64,000 bases of DNA, from assembly GCA_029262455.1 (NCBI GenBank), contig JAJCZJ010000088.1:520273-584272 (forward strand). Reading direction: 5' to 3'. The first letter of the stretch is position 1, and every line of letters starts with the position of its first letter. The DNA comes from Deltaproteobacteria bacterium. Lineage in GTDB: Bacteria > Desulfobacterota > Binatia > HRBIN30 > CADEER01. The notes beneath the pieces were generated by a model, which worked only from the letters and a program-made list of their open reading frames with translations, ran no database searches and was not told the origin of the DNA. A program made the translations under genes and the position numbers. Shown piece after piece: positions 46,441-54,657 of the stretch.

Positions 46441-48210
46441 ATGCGCAAAAAGTGGACGGTCGGTATGGGGAGGGTTCAGCACACCCGCTCGCTCCGTCCG
46501 TCTTGGTGGCGGTTGACCATCGCCGCCGCCGCGATCGCGGGATGGCTGCGCATTGTCCAGCTCGAGGTCACCGGCCAGCTGAAGCCGCACGACGGCTTTC
46601 TGTCCAGCGTCGGCCTGGTCCTTGTCTTTGCGTTGGCTTTTGCACAGTTGCCGAGGCGCTGGAGCCACCTCTCACGACGGGCGCTTTACGCGGCTGCCCT
46701 CGTCCCGGTCCTCGCCGTCGGGGCTATCGCGCGTCTCGCCTACTTCACGACCTTTCCTCCACTCGACGGACAACTCTGGGAGGAGTGCCAGACCGGCACG
46801 ATTGCCGAGGGGTCGATCCTCTCGGGCAGCTTGGACGCCTTCTTCCCCATCACCAACCTACTGGCCGAGGCCGGGTTGCGTTTCCACGGGCAGACCATGA
46901 TCGGCCTGCGCCTTCCCTTTGTCCTGCTAGCAGTCGCTAGCATCCCGATTTTCTACGCCGCGGCGCGCGTCTTGCTGCGTACCTTTGCGGCCGCGGTTGC
47001 GGCGACGGCTCTCTTTGCGAGCAGTGCTTATCTCGGCGCAGCCGGTCGCGTCGCCCTCGAAAGCATGGCTCCAATTGCGACTCTGTGTCTCGCGCTGTTG
47101 GCGTCATTCCACGCTTGCCGCAGCCGGACCGTCACGGGTTTCGCACTGAGCGGCGCCACGGGCGGACTGCTCCTACTCGAGTACACGAGCTACAAACTGT
47201 ACGCGCCGTTGCTTTTCGCAATGGTGGTTCTCTGTACCGTCACCCGGCCCGACCAACCTGGCAGCCGGCAACGGCCGGCGCCAGGTAGCGCACTTTGGTC
47301 ATGCCGCTGGCATTTGGCGGCGCTGACGTTCGCCTGCGTCGCGGTGATCATTCCGGTCTTCGCCTCGGCGCCACGCGAAACCATCGAAGTGCTCACCGAG
47401 GGCGTAACACGGAACCGCACTGCCATCGTCGAGGGCGGCCTCAATGTAAGCTGGAGTGTCTGGTGGTTCGAGGGACTCGGACGCGTACACTCCGCGTTCC
47501 GAGAGATCTTTCTCGGTGCGGGATCTTCCGATCTATTGCCGCCAACTAGCGGTCTCGTCGATCCCGTCACCGGTGTGATCGGCCTCCTTGCACTTGCCTA
47601 TTGCGCGGCGACTGGGCGCCGCGACACCCGGCGCTCGTTCCTGGCAGTGGCGGTGTTCCTCAGCGTGATTTTCGGAGGGCTTCTCGTCGACACCGTTCAC
47701 CGCTACCGACTCACCCCAGTCCTGCCGATCTATTTCCTGGCCATCGCCGTGCCCCTCGACGACTTGTTGGACGCGCGGCGGCGCTCCCGCGCGTTGCATG
47801 CCTGTGCCGCGATCGCGATATCTCTTGTCGCAACCTACAATCTCTACTTTCTGTTCAACGTTGCCATGCACGACACGCGGGTGCTGTCGGAGTTCGGCGA
47901 TCAGAAACTGGCCTTGGCGCTCGCAGTTCATGCTGTCCAGAGGGAGGAGCCGGGCGAACCGGTCTACGTCGCCAACGATGTCCTCGGGTACTCCGCCCGC
48001 AGCGACTATAGTTGGCTCTACGACCGCAGCGGCGTGCGCGACGTGTCGAACGTGGCAGATCTCGACTCGGCGACGGGCGTCGTCGTTGCCTCCGGTCCAT
48101 ACATCGAGGCGTTGCGTGACTTACCTCGAGCACGTGACTGCCGCGAATCCGAGCGCCAACTGGGCGATCGCCATCTCCGCTGGATCCGGTGCCGCCTCGC
48201 AGTCCGTTGA
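46441..48210 (+). CDS. GT39-like (GT-C) membrane glycosyltransferase
   Basis: 589 residues with about 11-12 hydrophobic helices. The first large loop carries FPPLDGQLWEECQTGTIAEG with acidic residues where GT39/ArnT-type enzymes have their catalytic Asp/Glu. MIGLRLPFVLLAVASIPIFY and AAVAATALFASSAYLGAAGRVALESM resemble the family helix pattern. The end is a soluble periplasmic domain. These enzymes transfer sugars from polyprenyl-phosphate donors; acceptor unknown. Start ATG 46441 has only a weak ribosome site. Confidence 0.72.
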   Translation: MRKKWTVGMGRVQHTRSLRPSWWRLTIAAAAIAGWLRIVQLEVTGQLKPHDGFLSSVGLVLVFALAFAQLPRRWSHLSRRALYAAALVPVLAVGAIARLAYFTTFPPLDGQLWEECQTGTIAEGSILSGSLDAFFPITNLLAEAGLRFHGQTMIGLRLPFVLLAVASIPIFYAAARVLLRTFAAAVAATALFASSAYLGAAGRVALESMAPIATLCLALLASFHACRSRTVTGFALSGATGGLLLLEYTSYKLYAPLLFAMVVLCTVTRPDQPGSRQRPAPGSALWSCRWHLAALTFACVAVIIPVFASAPRETIEVLTEGVTRNRTAIVEGGLNVSWSVWWFEGLGRVHSAFREIFLGAGSSDLLPPTSGLVDPVTGVIGLLALAYCAATGRRDTRRSFLAVAVFLSVIFGGLLVDTVHRYRLTPVLPIYFLAIAVPLDDLLDARRRSRALHACAAIAISLVATYNLYFLFNVAMHDTRVLSEFGDQKLALALAVHAVQREEPGEPVYVANDVLGYSARSDYSWLYDRSGVRDVSNVADLDSATGVVVASGPYIEALRDLPRARDCRESERQLGDRHLRWIRCRLAVR

Positions 48211-48248
48211 GAACCTATCAAGGCTTTAGGGTCACCGGTTTTTTCTGC

Positions 48249-48361
48249 CCGCAGATGGACGCAGATAGGGTGGCTGGGTTCTTAGCAGGGGGGAATCGGT
48301 TGTTTCAAGAGCTTTTCGCGGTAGACCAAGGTCCTTCATCTGCATCTACCGTCATCTGCGG
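48249..48361. repeat. Inverted pair of CGCAGATGGACGCAGAT-type repeats
   Basis: CCGCAGATGGACGCAGAT (48249-48266) reappears in reverse as ATCTACCGTCATCTGCGG (48344-48361), matching at 14 of 18 positions, with about 77 bases between. The interval lies between the convergent GT-C and phosphatase genes. Similar tandem GCAGATGNAC phrases are widespread noncoding repeats in environmental bacteria. Confidence 0.6.
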
Positions 48362-48373
48362 ATAAGTTGATCC

Positions 48374-48973
48374 CTAAATGCCCGGAACGTGATCCAACCG
48401 CTCAGCGGACCACTCGTCTGTTTTCCGTGAGATGATGTGCATCGACCCCAAGGCGAGGTTTAGCTCCTTGCTCGTCGCTTCTCCGAGGGTGTGGTTTAGA
48501 ATGGCGGCGATGACGCCTCGGTGGAGGACCATGAGCCAGTTCCCGGTCGGGTGGGCGGCGAGTACTTCTTGCAGGCTCGATACGACTCGCTGAGCGAATT
48601 GCGATCGGTCGTCTCCGCTTGGGTAGCGGAAGTTGTGTGGGTCCTGGCGCCAGACTTCGTAGAGCTCGGGATCTCGTGCGGCGATCTCTTCGCGTGTTAG
48701 GCCTTCCCAGTGGCCGAAGTTGACTTCGTTGAAGCCGGTCACGACTGTCGGCACAGGGCCGTTCGGAGCGATGATTTCTGCTCCGCGACGGCTGCGGATG
48801 AGTCGGCTGGTGAAGACCCGCGCGAAGCGGGTCCCGCGGAGATCGAGTTCGACGTTGCGCATTTGTTCTTCGCCGGCAGGGCTCAGCGGAACATCATTGA
48901 TCCCGTGGTAACGGATGCTCGACTCGCCAGTGGTTTCGCCGTGACGGACGAGTGTGATGCGAAACTGGGTCAC
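48374..48973 (-). CDS. Histidine phosphatase superfamily protein
   Basis: 199 residues. ITLVRHGETTGE (phospho-His11), DVPLSPAGEEQ, VFTSRLIRSRRGAEII, NEVNFGHWEGLTREEI and the second His in LMVLHRGVIAAIL define the phosphoglycerate-mutase-like phosphatase fold. Members include alpha-ribazole phosphatase and small-metabolite phosphatases; the substrate cannot be assigned. It follows the MFS transporter gene by ten bases on the same strand, so they are probably cotranscribed. Confidence 0.87.
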   Translation of the reverse strand: MTQFRITLVRHGETTGESSIRYHGINDVPLSPAGEEQMRNVELDLRGTRFARVFTSRLIRSRRGAEIIAPNGPVPTVVTGFNEVNFGHWEGLTREEIAARDPELYEVWRQDPHNFRYPSGDDRSQFAQRVVSSLQEVLAAHPTGNWLMVLHRGVIAAILNHTLGEATSKELNLALGSMHIISRKTDEWSAERLDHVPGI

Positions 48974-48983
48974 GGCAGCTCGC

Positions 48984-50189
48984 TCAGCTCGAGGATGGAT
49001 CGGGGATCAGGTCTCGATTGTAAAAGGAACGGCCGGAACTCATCTTCAAGAATATAGCGATGACGCCGAGCAGGGCGAGAACCACACCGGCTAGACAAAG
49101 GATGGCGACGGTTAGGTCGTGTTCGCGTTGCGCCCACTCGACGAGGTACACCGCGAGGGATCCGACGCCGAACGTTAGTACGAACTTCGCCCCGTAAGCG
49201 GTCGAGCGCCATCGCTCCGGCGTGACATGAGCCAAGAGGCTGTTCTCGATTGGCTGCATGCCGAGCGAGAAGAAAATGAAGATCGTCGCTGCACCGATCA
49301 GCGGGACACCGGTCAAAACGGCCATTGCAATCAGCGCCGGAAGAGAAATCGCGTGAAACCCAAAGTAGAGCCACCGCAAGTCGTAGCGGTCGGCGAGGTA
49401 GCCTCCCAGGTACTGTCCACCGATGCCGAACAGATAGACGAGTGAGGTTGTGACCCCGAAGCTGAGTTGCGAGACGTGTTGGTCGAAGTAGGCCGGTTGA
49501 ACCACAATATTGCCCCGATACGAGATTCCGCCGAGCGCCGTAGCTGCGAGCAGTACAATGAAAAGGTTGCGTCCGACTTGGTTCTTTGTGTCTTGGAGGA
49601 CCGGTGCGGATTCGCGGCCTTTTGCGGGTTCGTGAATGCTCAAGAAACCGCAACCGACAGCGAGAGCGCAGGCGGCGTACCCTACGACGGTGTATGCACC
49701 ACGCCAACCGACTTGCGCGGCTAGATATGCCGTGAGGAAAGGCGTCAGCGCGATCGCCAAGTTGCCGAAGATTCCGTTGATCGCCAGACCCTGGCCGCGC
49801 CGTGGTAGTGTGCGCGAAATCAGGCTCATCCCTACGGGATGGTAAATACTAGCGAAGAGTCCGATACCGGCCAGGCAAATGGTCAACGCGGAGCCGTTCG
49901 ATGATTCGCCAGCGGCGATGGCAAACACCCCCATGCCAGCGATTCCGCCGATGATCAGAACACGGGCGTTGACGCGATCACCGATAAAGCCAAACGGCAG
50001 AGCGCCGAGCCCAAACAGCAAGTAGCCGAGAAAGCTCCAGCTCAACACTTCGCCCAGTGGGATGTCCGTTTCTTGCGCCAGCCCAACGGCCAGTGTCGGA
50101 AACATCAACTCGAAGAAGTGAGTGCTGAAATGACCGGCCCCGGTCAAAAGGACGACGTTGCGCTGATTGTGCGCCGATTCAACTGGCAT
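48984..50189 (-). CDS. Major facilitator superfamily transporter
   Basis: About 401 residues with 12 hydrophobic helices. The N-terminus (NVVLLTGAGHFSTHFFELMFPTLAVGLA) resembles the Fsr/fosmidomycin-resistance branch, and motif A appears as GFIGDRVNARVLI. A likely inner-membrane proton-driven exporter; substrate unknown. The frame extends to 50267, but that extension is not hydrophobic, so ATG 50189 is used although no clear ribosome site precedes it. Confidence 0.85.
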   Translation of the reverse strand: MPVESAHNQRNVVLLTGAGHFSTHFFELMFPTLAVGLAQETDIPLGEVLSWSFLGYLLFGLGALPFGFIGDRVNARVLIIGGIAGMGVFAIAAGESSNGSALTICLAGIGLFASIYHPVGMSLISRTLPRRGQGLAINGIFGNLAIALTPFLTAYLAAQVGWRGAYTVVGYAACALAVGCGFLSIHEPAKGRESAPVLQDTKNQVGRNLFIVLLAATALGGISYRGNIVVQPAYFDQHVSQLSFGVTTSLVYLFGIGGQYLGGYLADRYDLRWLYFGFHAISLPALIAMAVLTGVPLIGAATIFIFFSLGMQPIENSLLAHVTPERWRSTAYGAKFVLTFGVGSLAVYLVEWAQREHDLTVAILCLAGVVLALLGVIAIFLKMSSGRSFYNRDLIPDPSSS

Positions 50190-50256
50190 GGAACGCCGGA
50201 AGCTATAAGACCACCCGAACTCGAACAACCCAAAGCGGGCCTTTGCCCAGCCTAGG

Positions 50257-50277
50257 CCTGCGAGCAAAGCGAGCTAC
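50257..50277. repeat. Intergenic repeat, copy 1
   Basis: CCTGCGAGCAAAGCGAGCTAC, upstream of the MFS gene. It matches the copy at 50332 except for one base. The core GCGAGC-RAA-GCGAGC is a direct doublet of GCGAG with near-dyad symmetry. Confidence 0.7.
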
Positions 50278-50331
50278 TATCCGAGAGTCGCGACTGCGAA
50301 ACCTCAGCCTGTGACTCTGCCAGAGCCTCAG

Positions 50332-50352
50332 CCTGCGAGCGAAGCGAGCTAC
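50332..50352. repeat. Intergenic repeat, copy 2, supplying the stop codon of the HD gene
   Basis: CCTGCGAGCGAAGCGAGCTAC, 75 bases from copy 1. Its last four bases lie within the HD-domain gene, and the CTA in GAGCTAC is the TAG stop of that gene on the minus strand. Confidence 0.7.
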
Positions 50353-51611
50353 CGAGGTGTATGTTCGCTGGGTCTCTGGAAGTAGTCAGCGGCAACCTCA
50401 GCTACGTGTGGTGCCGCAGCTGATGGCGCGAAGACGTACATTCGCCAGAGATTGGCGTGGCGTTTTGCAAGGGCCGTGATCTCGGCGACTCCGGAATCGT
50501 CGAGATCGGACATGGAGCGAACGCCATGTGCTGTGAGAACCAACGCGGACGCTTCTTTCATCAAGGTCAGGGCAGGACAGTACAGGATAATCTCGTGCTC
50601 GGCCGCATCGCTGGCCTTGGCGAGCTCGACTTCGACATGTCGCCGTTTCGTTGCCGAGTCGTGATAGAGGCCGACGAACTCTCGCCGCATCGACTCGTCG
50701 AGGGACGAGGCCGAGAGCACGTAGGCGCGCTTCAGCAGGTTCCGCTCGTTGAGCCTGTCGATCAGGCTCGTGACCGTGGGCAGGCCCAGTTTGCGGAGAT
50801 ACTCGAGTAGGGTCCAGTCGTTGAAGCCGAGCAAGTCGTTCTCGCGGAGGTTGCCGCTCTCAACGGCGAGTTCAACCGCTTTCGAAATCATTGCGCCGGC
50901 AACGACCTTGGTGTGGTGATAGTAGACTCGCTCGGTGAGGAAGTAGCGCATCCGAAGCAGTTGAACGACCTCGGACCAAGCGTCCGGCCGCGTCATGCCG
51001 TGTTTGCTCATGTCGAGCACGAGGCGGTTGTCGGCGACGGTAAAGTAGCGAAAGACGCGGTCGTCATAACTTTGCGCGAGGCCGGTGTAGAGCGAATCGC
51101 GGCGCAGATAATCGAGAAGGTCCGCGTCGACAGCGCTCGAAACGACATCGGCGATCCAACTCGCGTCTTCCGGACTGTGGGATGGAGAAAGAACGTGCTC
51201 GACCGGCTGGCGCAGTCCGACTTGATCTAAAAGCTGTCCGAGGCCGCCGGCGAGCAGCCGATCGAAGCGGTCGCCCTTGTCGTGGCGTTGAAATAGTCGG
51301 CGCTCATCCTCGAGAGTGTGTCCGAACGGGACGTGGGTTACGTCGTGCAACAATGCGGCGATGGCGATGGCGGCCTCGTCTTGCGCGGCTACGTCCATGC
51401 CCGAGCGCCGCACCGAGTCGACGACGCGGTGGGCCGTGGCACTCGTGCCGAGAGAGTGCTCGAAACGGGTGTGAACAGCACCGGGATAAACGAGATTTGC
51501 GGTGCCAAGCTGCTTGATGCCGCGCATACGCTGCAAGGCGGGCGCGTCCAGAATCAGAGTTTCTTCTGCCGACAGTTCGATATCGCCGTGCACTGTATCG
51601 CGGATGAGCAT
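50349..51611 (-). CDS. SAMHD1-like HD-domain phosphohydrolase
   Basis: 420 residues. The HD metal residues are visible: VHTRFEHSLGTSATA (His52), ALLHDVTHVPFGHTLED (His89-Asp90) and a later Asp in SAVDADLLDYLRRD. This pattern with the YPGAVHTRFEHSLG phrase is that of SAMHD1/dGTPase-like enzymes, which hydrolyse dNTPs; bacterial homologs have varied or unknown substrates. It is the third gene of a GST-thioesterase-HD run with five-base gaps. It starts at ATG 51611. Confidence 0.87.
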   Translation of the reverse strand: MLIRDTVHGDIELSAEETLILDAPALQRMRGIKQLGTANLVYPGAVHTRFEHSLGTSATAHRVVDSVRRSGMDVAAQDEAAIAIAALLHDVTHVPFGHTLEDERRLFQRHDKGDRFDRLLAGGLGQLLDQVGLRQPVEHVLSPSHSPEDASWIADVVSSAVDADLLDYLRRDSLYTGLAQSYDDRVFRYFTVADNRLVLDMSKHGMTRPDAWSEVVQLLRMRYFLTERVYYHHTKVVAGAMISKAVELAVESGNLRENDLLGFNDWTLLEYLRKLGLPTVTSLIDRLNERNLLKRAYVLSASSLDESMRREFVGLYHDSATKRRHVEVELAKASDAAEHEIILYCPALTLMKEASALVLTAHGVRSMSDLDDSGVAEITALAKRHANLWRMYVFAPSAAAPHVAEVAADYFQRPSEHTPR

Positions 51612-51616
51612 GGTGC

Positions 51617-52420
51617 CTACCGCGAGTTGTGGTCTACCAGGAGACTCTGGATCGACCGTCCGATCGGGCCGTCTTTATCCCACAGGAGCGACTCGGCAAA
51701 TCCGACACCGTTTGGCTGGTAGCGGGATCGCGACTGCAGACACACGGCATCTCCTCTCGGCATGCGATCGAGGTACACTGTGAGGTCTGGGTTGATGAAG
51801 GAGTATCCTTCGCGGCGGTCGACCTCCCAAGAGACGCCGTTGCCGAAGTCAGCGGCGGCCAGAGCGCGTGCGATCGGACGGATCTCCTCGCCGTCGATCA
51901 CTGGACAGCGCAAGCGGATCCAGTCGGTTCCTGGGCCAGGGCTGTTGAAGGCTCCGCTGACGAAGCGGTGTTCCACAGCGTGCGAGTGGAACGCGATCTG
52001 TTCCGGGTTGAGATCCCAGGCGGGCAGACTCGGCGCCCCGTCCGCGGCGCCGGGTGGGGCTGCGTCGACCGTCAGGTTCGCGGGTAGGTCGATTGGTTTC
52101 GTCCGGATGCGCAGGACGCGGGCGCGAGCGACTTCGGTTTCGTCGCTGTGTAGCGACAGTGCGAGCACTTGCACCTTGCGGCCCGGGCGCTCGACGGCCG
52201 ACTCGATGGAAAGCCGCGAGAGCGGGACGGGTCGGAGCAGCTCGATCGTCAAGCGAGCGATGGTCATCTCCTCCCCGCCCTCGATTCTCTCGGCGCAGGT
52301 AGCGAGCAGCGCGCCGGGCGCGCCGCCGTGTTGGGCGTTCGGATGCCACGGGCCACGCGTCAGGGCAGACGGGACGAAGTATCGTCCGTCCTGTTCGTAC
52401 AGTGCGCGTGGACGATCCAT
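51617..52420 (-). CDS. TesB-like acyl-CoA thioesterase family protein
   Basis: About 267 residues with two hot-dog halves. The first: RGPWHPNAQHGGAPGALLA then RLTIELLRPVP, as in TesB-like thioesterases; the second carries DWIRLRCPVIDGEE and ISWE-like SWEVDRREGYSFINPDLTVYL followed by CLQSRSRYQPNGVG. Likely hydrolyses an acyl-CoA thioester, chain length unknown. The frame continues upstream to 52792 across the GST gene; ATG 52420 begins the domain and is five bases after the GST stop. Confidence 0.85.
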   Translation of the reverse strand: MDRPRALYEQDGRYFVPSALTRGPWHPNAQHGGAPGALLATCAERIEGGEEMTIARLTIELLRPVPLSRLSIESAVERPGRKVQVLALSLHSDETEVARARVLRIRTKPIDLPANLTVDAAPPGAADGAPSLPAWDLNPEQIAFHSHAVEHRFVSGAFNSPGPGTDWIRLRCPVIDGEEIRPIARALAAADFGNGVSWEVDRREGYSFINPDLTVYLDRMPRGDAVCLQSRSRYQPNGVGFAESLLWDKDGPIGRSIQSLLVDHNSR

Positions 52421-52425
52421 GCCGG

Positions 52426-53073
52426 CTATCCGCGCATCCCGACTGCGGCAGAAGCCTCGTGCAGGCTCGATTCCGCGCTCGGTCGCGAGCCGACGCGCGC
52501 GAACCACGCTTGTACCTTGGCGAGATTCTCCGGCAGGGGTTGCCCGACGCCGGCGCCGAAGTCGAGGAAGGCGTAGAGCAGAATGTCCGCCAAGGTGAAG
52601 CGGCTGCCGCACAGGAAGTCTCCGCTGAGGATACCGTCGAGCCACGCGAGGTTGGTTCGGGCGACGCGTTTGAGACCGTCCGAGGCCTCGGGGACGGTCG
52701 GGATGCGATCCTTGAAGATCGACAGGCCTTCGCCGTAGCGAAAACCGTTGGCCAGTGGCTCGAGAATGTTGAGGTCGACGCGACGGGTCCACATGCGAGC
52801 TTCGGCGCGCTCCTTGGCACTGGTGCCGATCAGTGCGGGGGTTGGATTGATCTCTTCGAGGTATTCGCAGATGGCGGTCACTTCGGAAATGACCGAGCCG
52901 TCATCGAGCTCGAGGCAGGGGATTTGCCCGGCCGGATTCTTCTTCTTGTAGTCGTCTTTCCTGTTCTCAGCGCCCATGAGGTCGACTTCGTGGGTGTCGA
53001 TGGCGATGCCCTTTTCGTCCATGAACATCCGAACGATACGCGGGTTGGGGCCGAGGCTGTTGTAGAGTTTCAT
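52426..53073 (-). CDS. Glutathione S-transferase
   Basis: 215 residues. Thioredoxin-fold N-terminus MKLYNSLGPNPRIVRMFMDE, G-site region NPAGQIPCLELDDGSVISE then AICEYLEEINP, and an all-helical C-terminal domain with FTLADILLYAFLDFG. AAGGAG lies five bases upstream of ATG 53073; the frame further up is not GST-like. First gene of the GST-thioesterase-HD unit, suggesting detoxification or modification of an acyl or aromatic compound (inference). Confidence 0.92.
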   Translation of the reverse strand: MKLYNSLGPNPRIVRMFMDEKGIAIDTHEVDLMGAENRKDDYKKKNPAGQIPCLELDDGSVISEVTAICEYLEEINPTPALIGTSAKERAEARMWTRRVDLNILEPLANGFRYGEGLSIFKDRIPTVPEASDGLKRVARTNLAWLDGILSGDFLCGSRFTLADILLYAFLDFGAGVGQPLPENLAKVQAWFARVGSRPSAESSLHEASAAVGMRG

Positions 53074-53240
53074 GGGGTCTCCTTCGCGATTGACGTTGTT
53101 GGTGGGGGTGGCGATGTGTGAGCTAGAGATTGGAACGCGGCGCTGCGGGAGCCTCGCCTTCCATGCTGGGGTGGAATCCATTTGGAGAGAAGATGGGGCA
53201 GGGCACGATCAACGGCGACATGTGGCTTGTTTCGCGCCTG

Positions 53241-54452
53241 CTATCGCTGTCGAAAGCGGATCGGTAGCGCAGCTGGTACTCGGAACAGGGAGGGCCCCCA
53301 TTCGACCGTCTCGCTCTCAAGCTCGAAGTTGCCGAAGCGTTGGACGAGGCCTGCGATCGCGCTCTCTCCTTCGAGGTGGGCGAGGTGGGCGCCGAGGCAG
53401 AAGTGAGCGCCGCCGCCGAAGGCCAGATGTTCGTTGTCTTGGCGCCCGATGTCGAAGCGGTCTGGGTCCGGGAATCGCTCCGGGTCGCGGTTGGCCGCCG
53501 CGAGCATGCCCCAAACGATGCTGTCCTTCGGGATTGTCTTGTCGCCGAAAGTCGCTTCCTCATGGAGTACCCGGGGTGTCAGTGTGATCGGAGTATCGTA
53601 GCGCAGGCATTCGTCGATCGCGCTGCTGATCATGTCTGGGCTGTCGTGCAGACGCTCGACTTCGGCGGGGTGCTGAACCAGTGCGCGGGTCCCGAGGGAG
53701 ATTAGTCCGATCGTTGTTTCAAAACCGGCGATGAGCAGGCCAATTGATTGAGAGATCAGCTCGTCGGGCGATAGTCGATCTTCGTCATCTTTGGCCCGGA
53801 TGAGATTGGACAAGATATCGTCGGTGAGACTGGAGCGTCGTTCGGTGATGAGGGCATCGAAATACTCGCCGAGTTTCATCCCTGCGGCCATGGCGCGCTC
53901 AATGACTTCTGGCGGTGCGATACCGGCTGCCAGACCGTGAGTTGCTTCGGCGGTCCACTGGGTGAATCGCTCGCGATCGGCAAGCGGGACGCCCATCATC
54001 TCGCAGATGAGTGTCGACGGAACGGGTAGTGCTAGGTCGCGCACGACGTCCATCGTGCCGCTGTCTGCTACCCTGTCCAAACATCGCGCGACGACCCCGT
54101 CGATCTTGGGCTTTAGTTGCTGAACCGCGCGCGGTGTAAAGGCACGGCTGACCAACTTGCGCAGCCTCGTGTGGTTTGGTGGGTCTTGCTGCAGCATGAA
54201 GCGACCCTGTGGACTATTGTCGTTGTCCGGAACGAAGGGCATCGAACCGGCGGTCGTGCGCACGCCAGCTCGAACTTCGCGCAGTAGGCGCACGACGTCG
54301 GCGTAGCGGGTGAGCCGCCACACGCCGAGGGGTGTGAGGTTCACCGGATCCACAGAACGAAGATGGTGCAGTGGTGGGTAGGGATCATTCCGATAGCTCA
54401 GATCGGTCGGATTGCAGCCCATCCACGGGTCGTCGGTCGTTGGCTCGTACAT
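53241..54452 (-). CDS. Cytochrome P450
   Basis: 403 residues, soluble bacterial class. Heme-binding loop FGGGAHFCLGAHLAHLEG with the thiolate Cys, ExxR as ECLR in SAIDECLRYDTP, and I-helix LIAGFETTIGLI with the acidic-Thr oxygen-activation motif. PPNHTRLRKLVSRAFTPRAV is the usual C-helix segment. Monooxygenase of unknown substrate; the set of F420-type oxidoreductase, SDRs and thioesterase nearby suggests lipid or xenobiotic oxidation. Ribosome site AGAGG before ATG 54452. Confidence 0.95.
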   Translation of the reverse strand: MYEPTTDDPWMGCNPTDLSYRNDPYPPLHHLRSVDPVNLTPLGVWRLTRYADVVRLLREVRAGVRTTAGSMPFVPDNDNSPQGRFMLQQDPPNHTRLRKLVSRAFTPRAVQQLKPKIDGVVARCLDRVADSGTMDVVRDLALPVPSTLICEMMGVPLADRERFTQWTAEATHGLAAGIAPPEVIERAMAAGMKLGEYFDALITERRSSLTDDILSNLIRAKDDEDRLSPDELISQSIGLLIAGFETTIGLISLGTRALVQHPAEVERLHDSPDMISSAIDECLRYDTPITLTPRVLHEEATFGDKTIPKDSIVWGMLAAANRDPERFPDPDRFDIGRQDNEHLAFGGGAHFCLGAHLAHLEGESAIAGLVQRFGNFELESETVEWGPSLFRVPAALPIRFRQR

Positions 54453-54505
54453 TCTTCCTCTCGGTGGGAGTCCCGCCAGAATGGATCTGCGGACTTGCCC
54501 AGGTC

Positions 54506-54561
54506 AAGGGGGCAGCTACAGGGGGGCAGCTACAAGGGGGCAGCTACAAGGGGGCAGCCAC
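54506..54561. repeat. Four tandem copies of a 14-base unit
   Basis: AAGGGGGCAGCTAC repeated at 54506, 54520, 54534 and 54548; the second copy begins AG and the fourth has CCAC. A fifth partial unit follows. The 14-base period would break any reading frame, so it is noncoding, in the promoter space between the P450 gene and the F420-type oxidoreductase gene. Confidence 0.92.
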
Positions 54562-54620
54562 AGGGGGCGGCGGGTTGGCCCGTGCTCGGGGAAGCGCTAG
54601 ACACCGTGTGAGCGAAACCT

Positions 54621-54639
54621 TTTCGCCGATTTGGCGAAA
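54621..54639 (+). promoter_or_regulatory. Hairpin in the leader of the luciferase-like oxidoreductase gene
   Basis: TTTCGCC (54621-54627) and GGCGAAA (54633-54639) form a perfect 7-base stem with a 5-base loop, 18 bases before ATG 54658. The alternative pairing GCGAAA (54612) with TTTCGC is also possible, so a two-state leader is conceivable. No T-run. Confidence 0.4.
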
Positions 54640-54657
54640 CCGAGACTGGAGATTGCG

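Noticed and set aside
54506-54561. Short CRISPR-like array
   Set aside because: Units are head-to-tail with no spacers and only 14 bases long.
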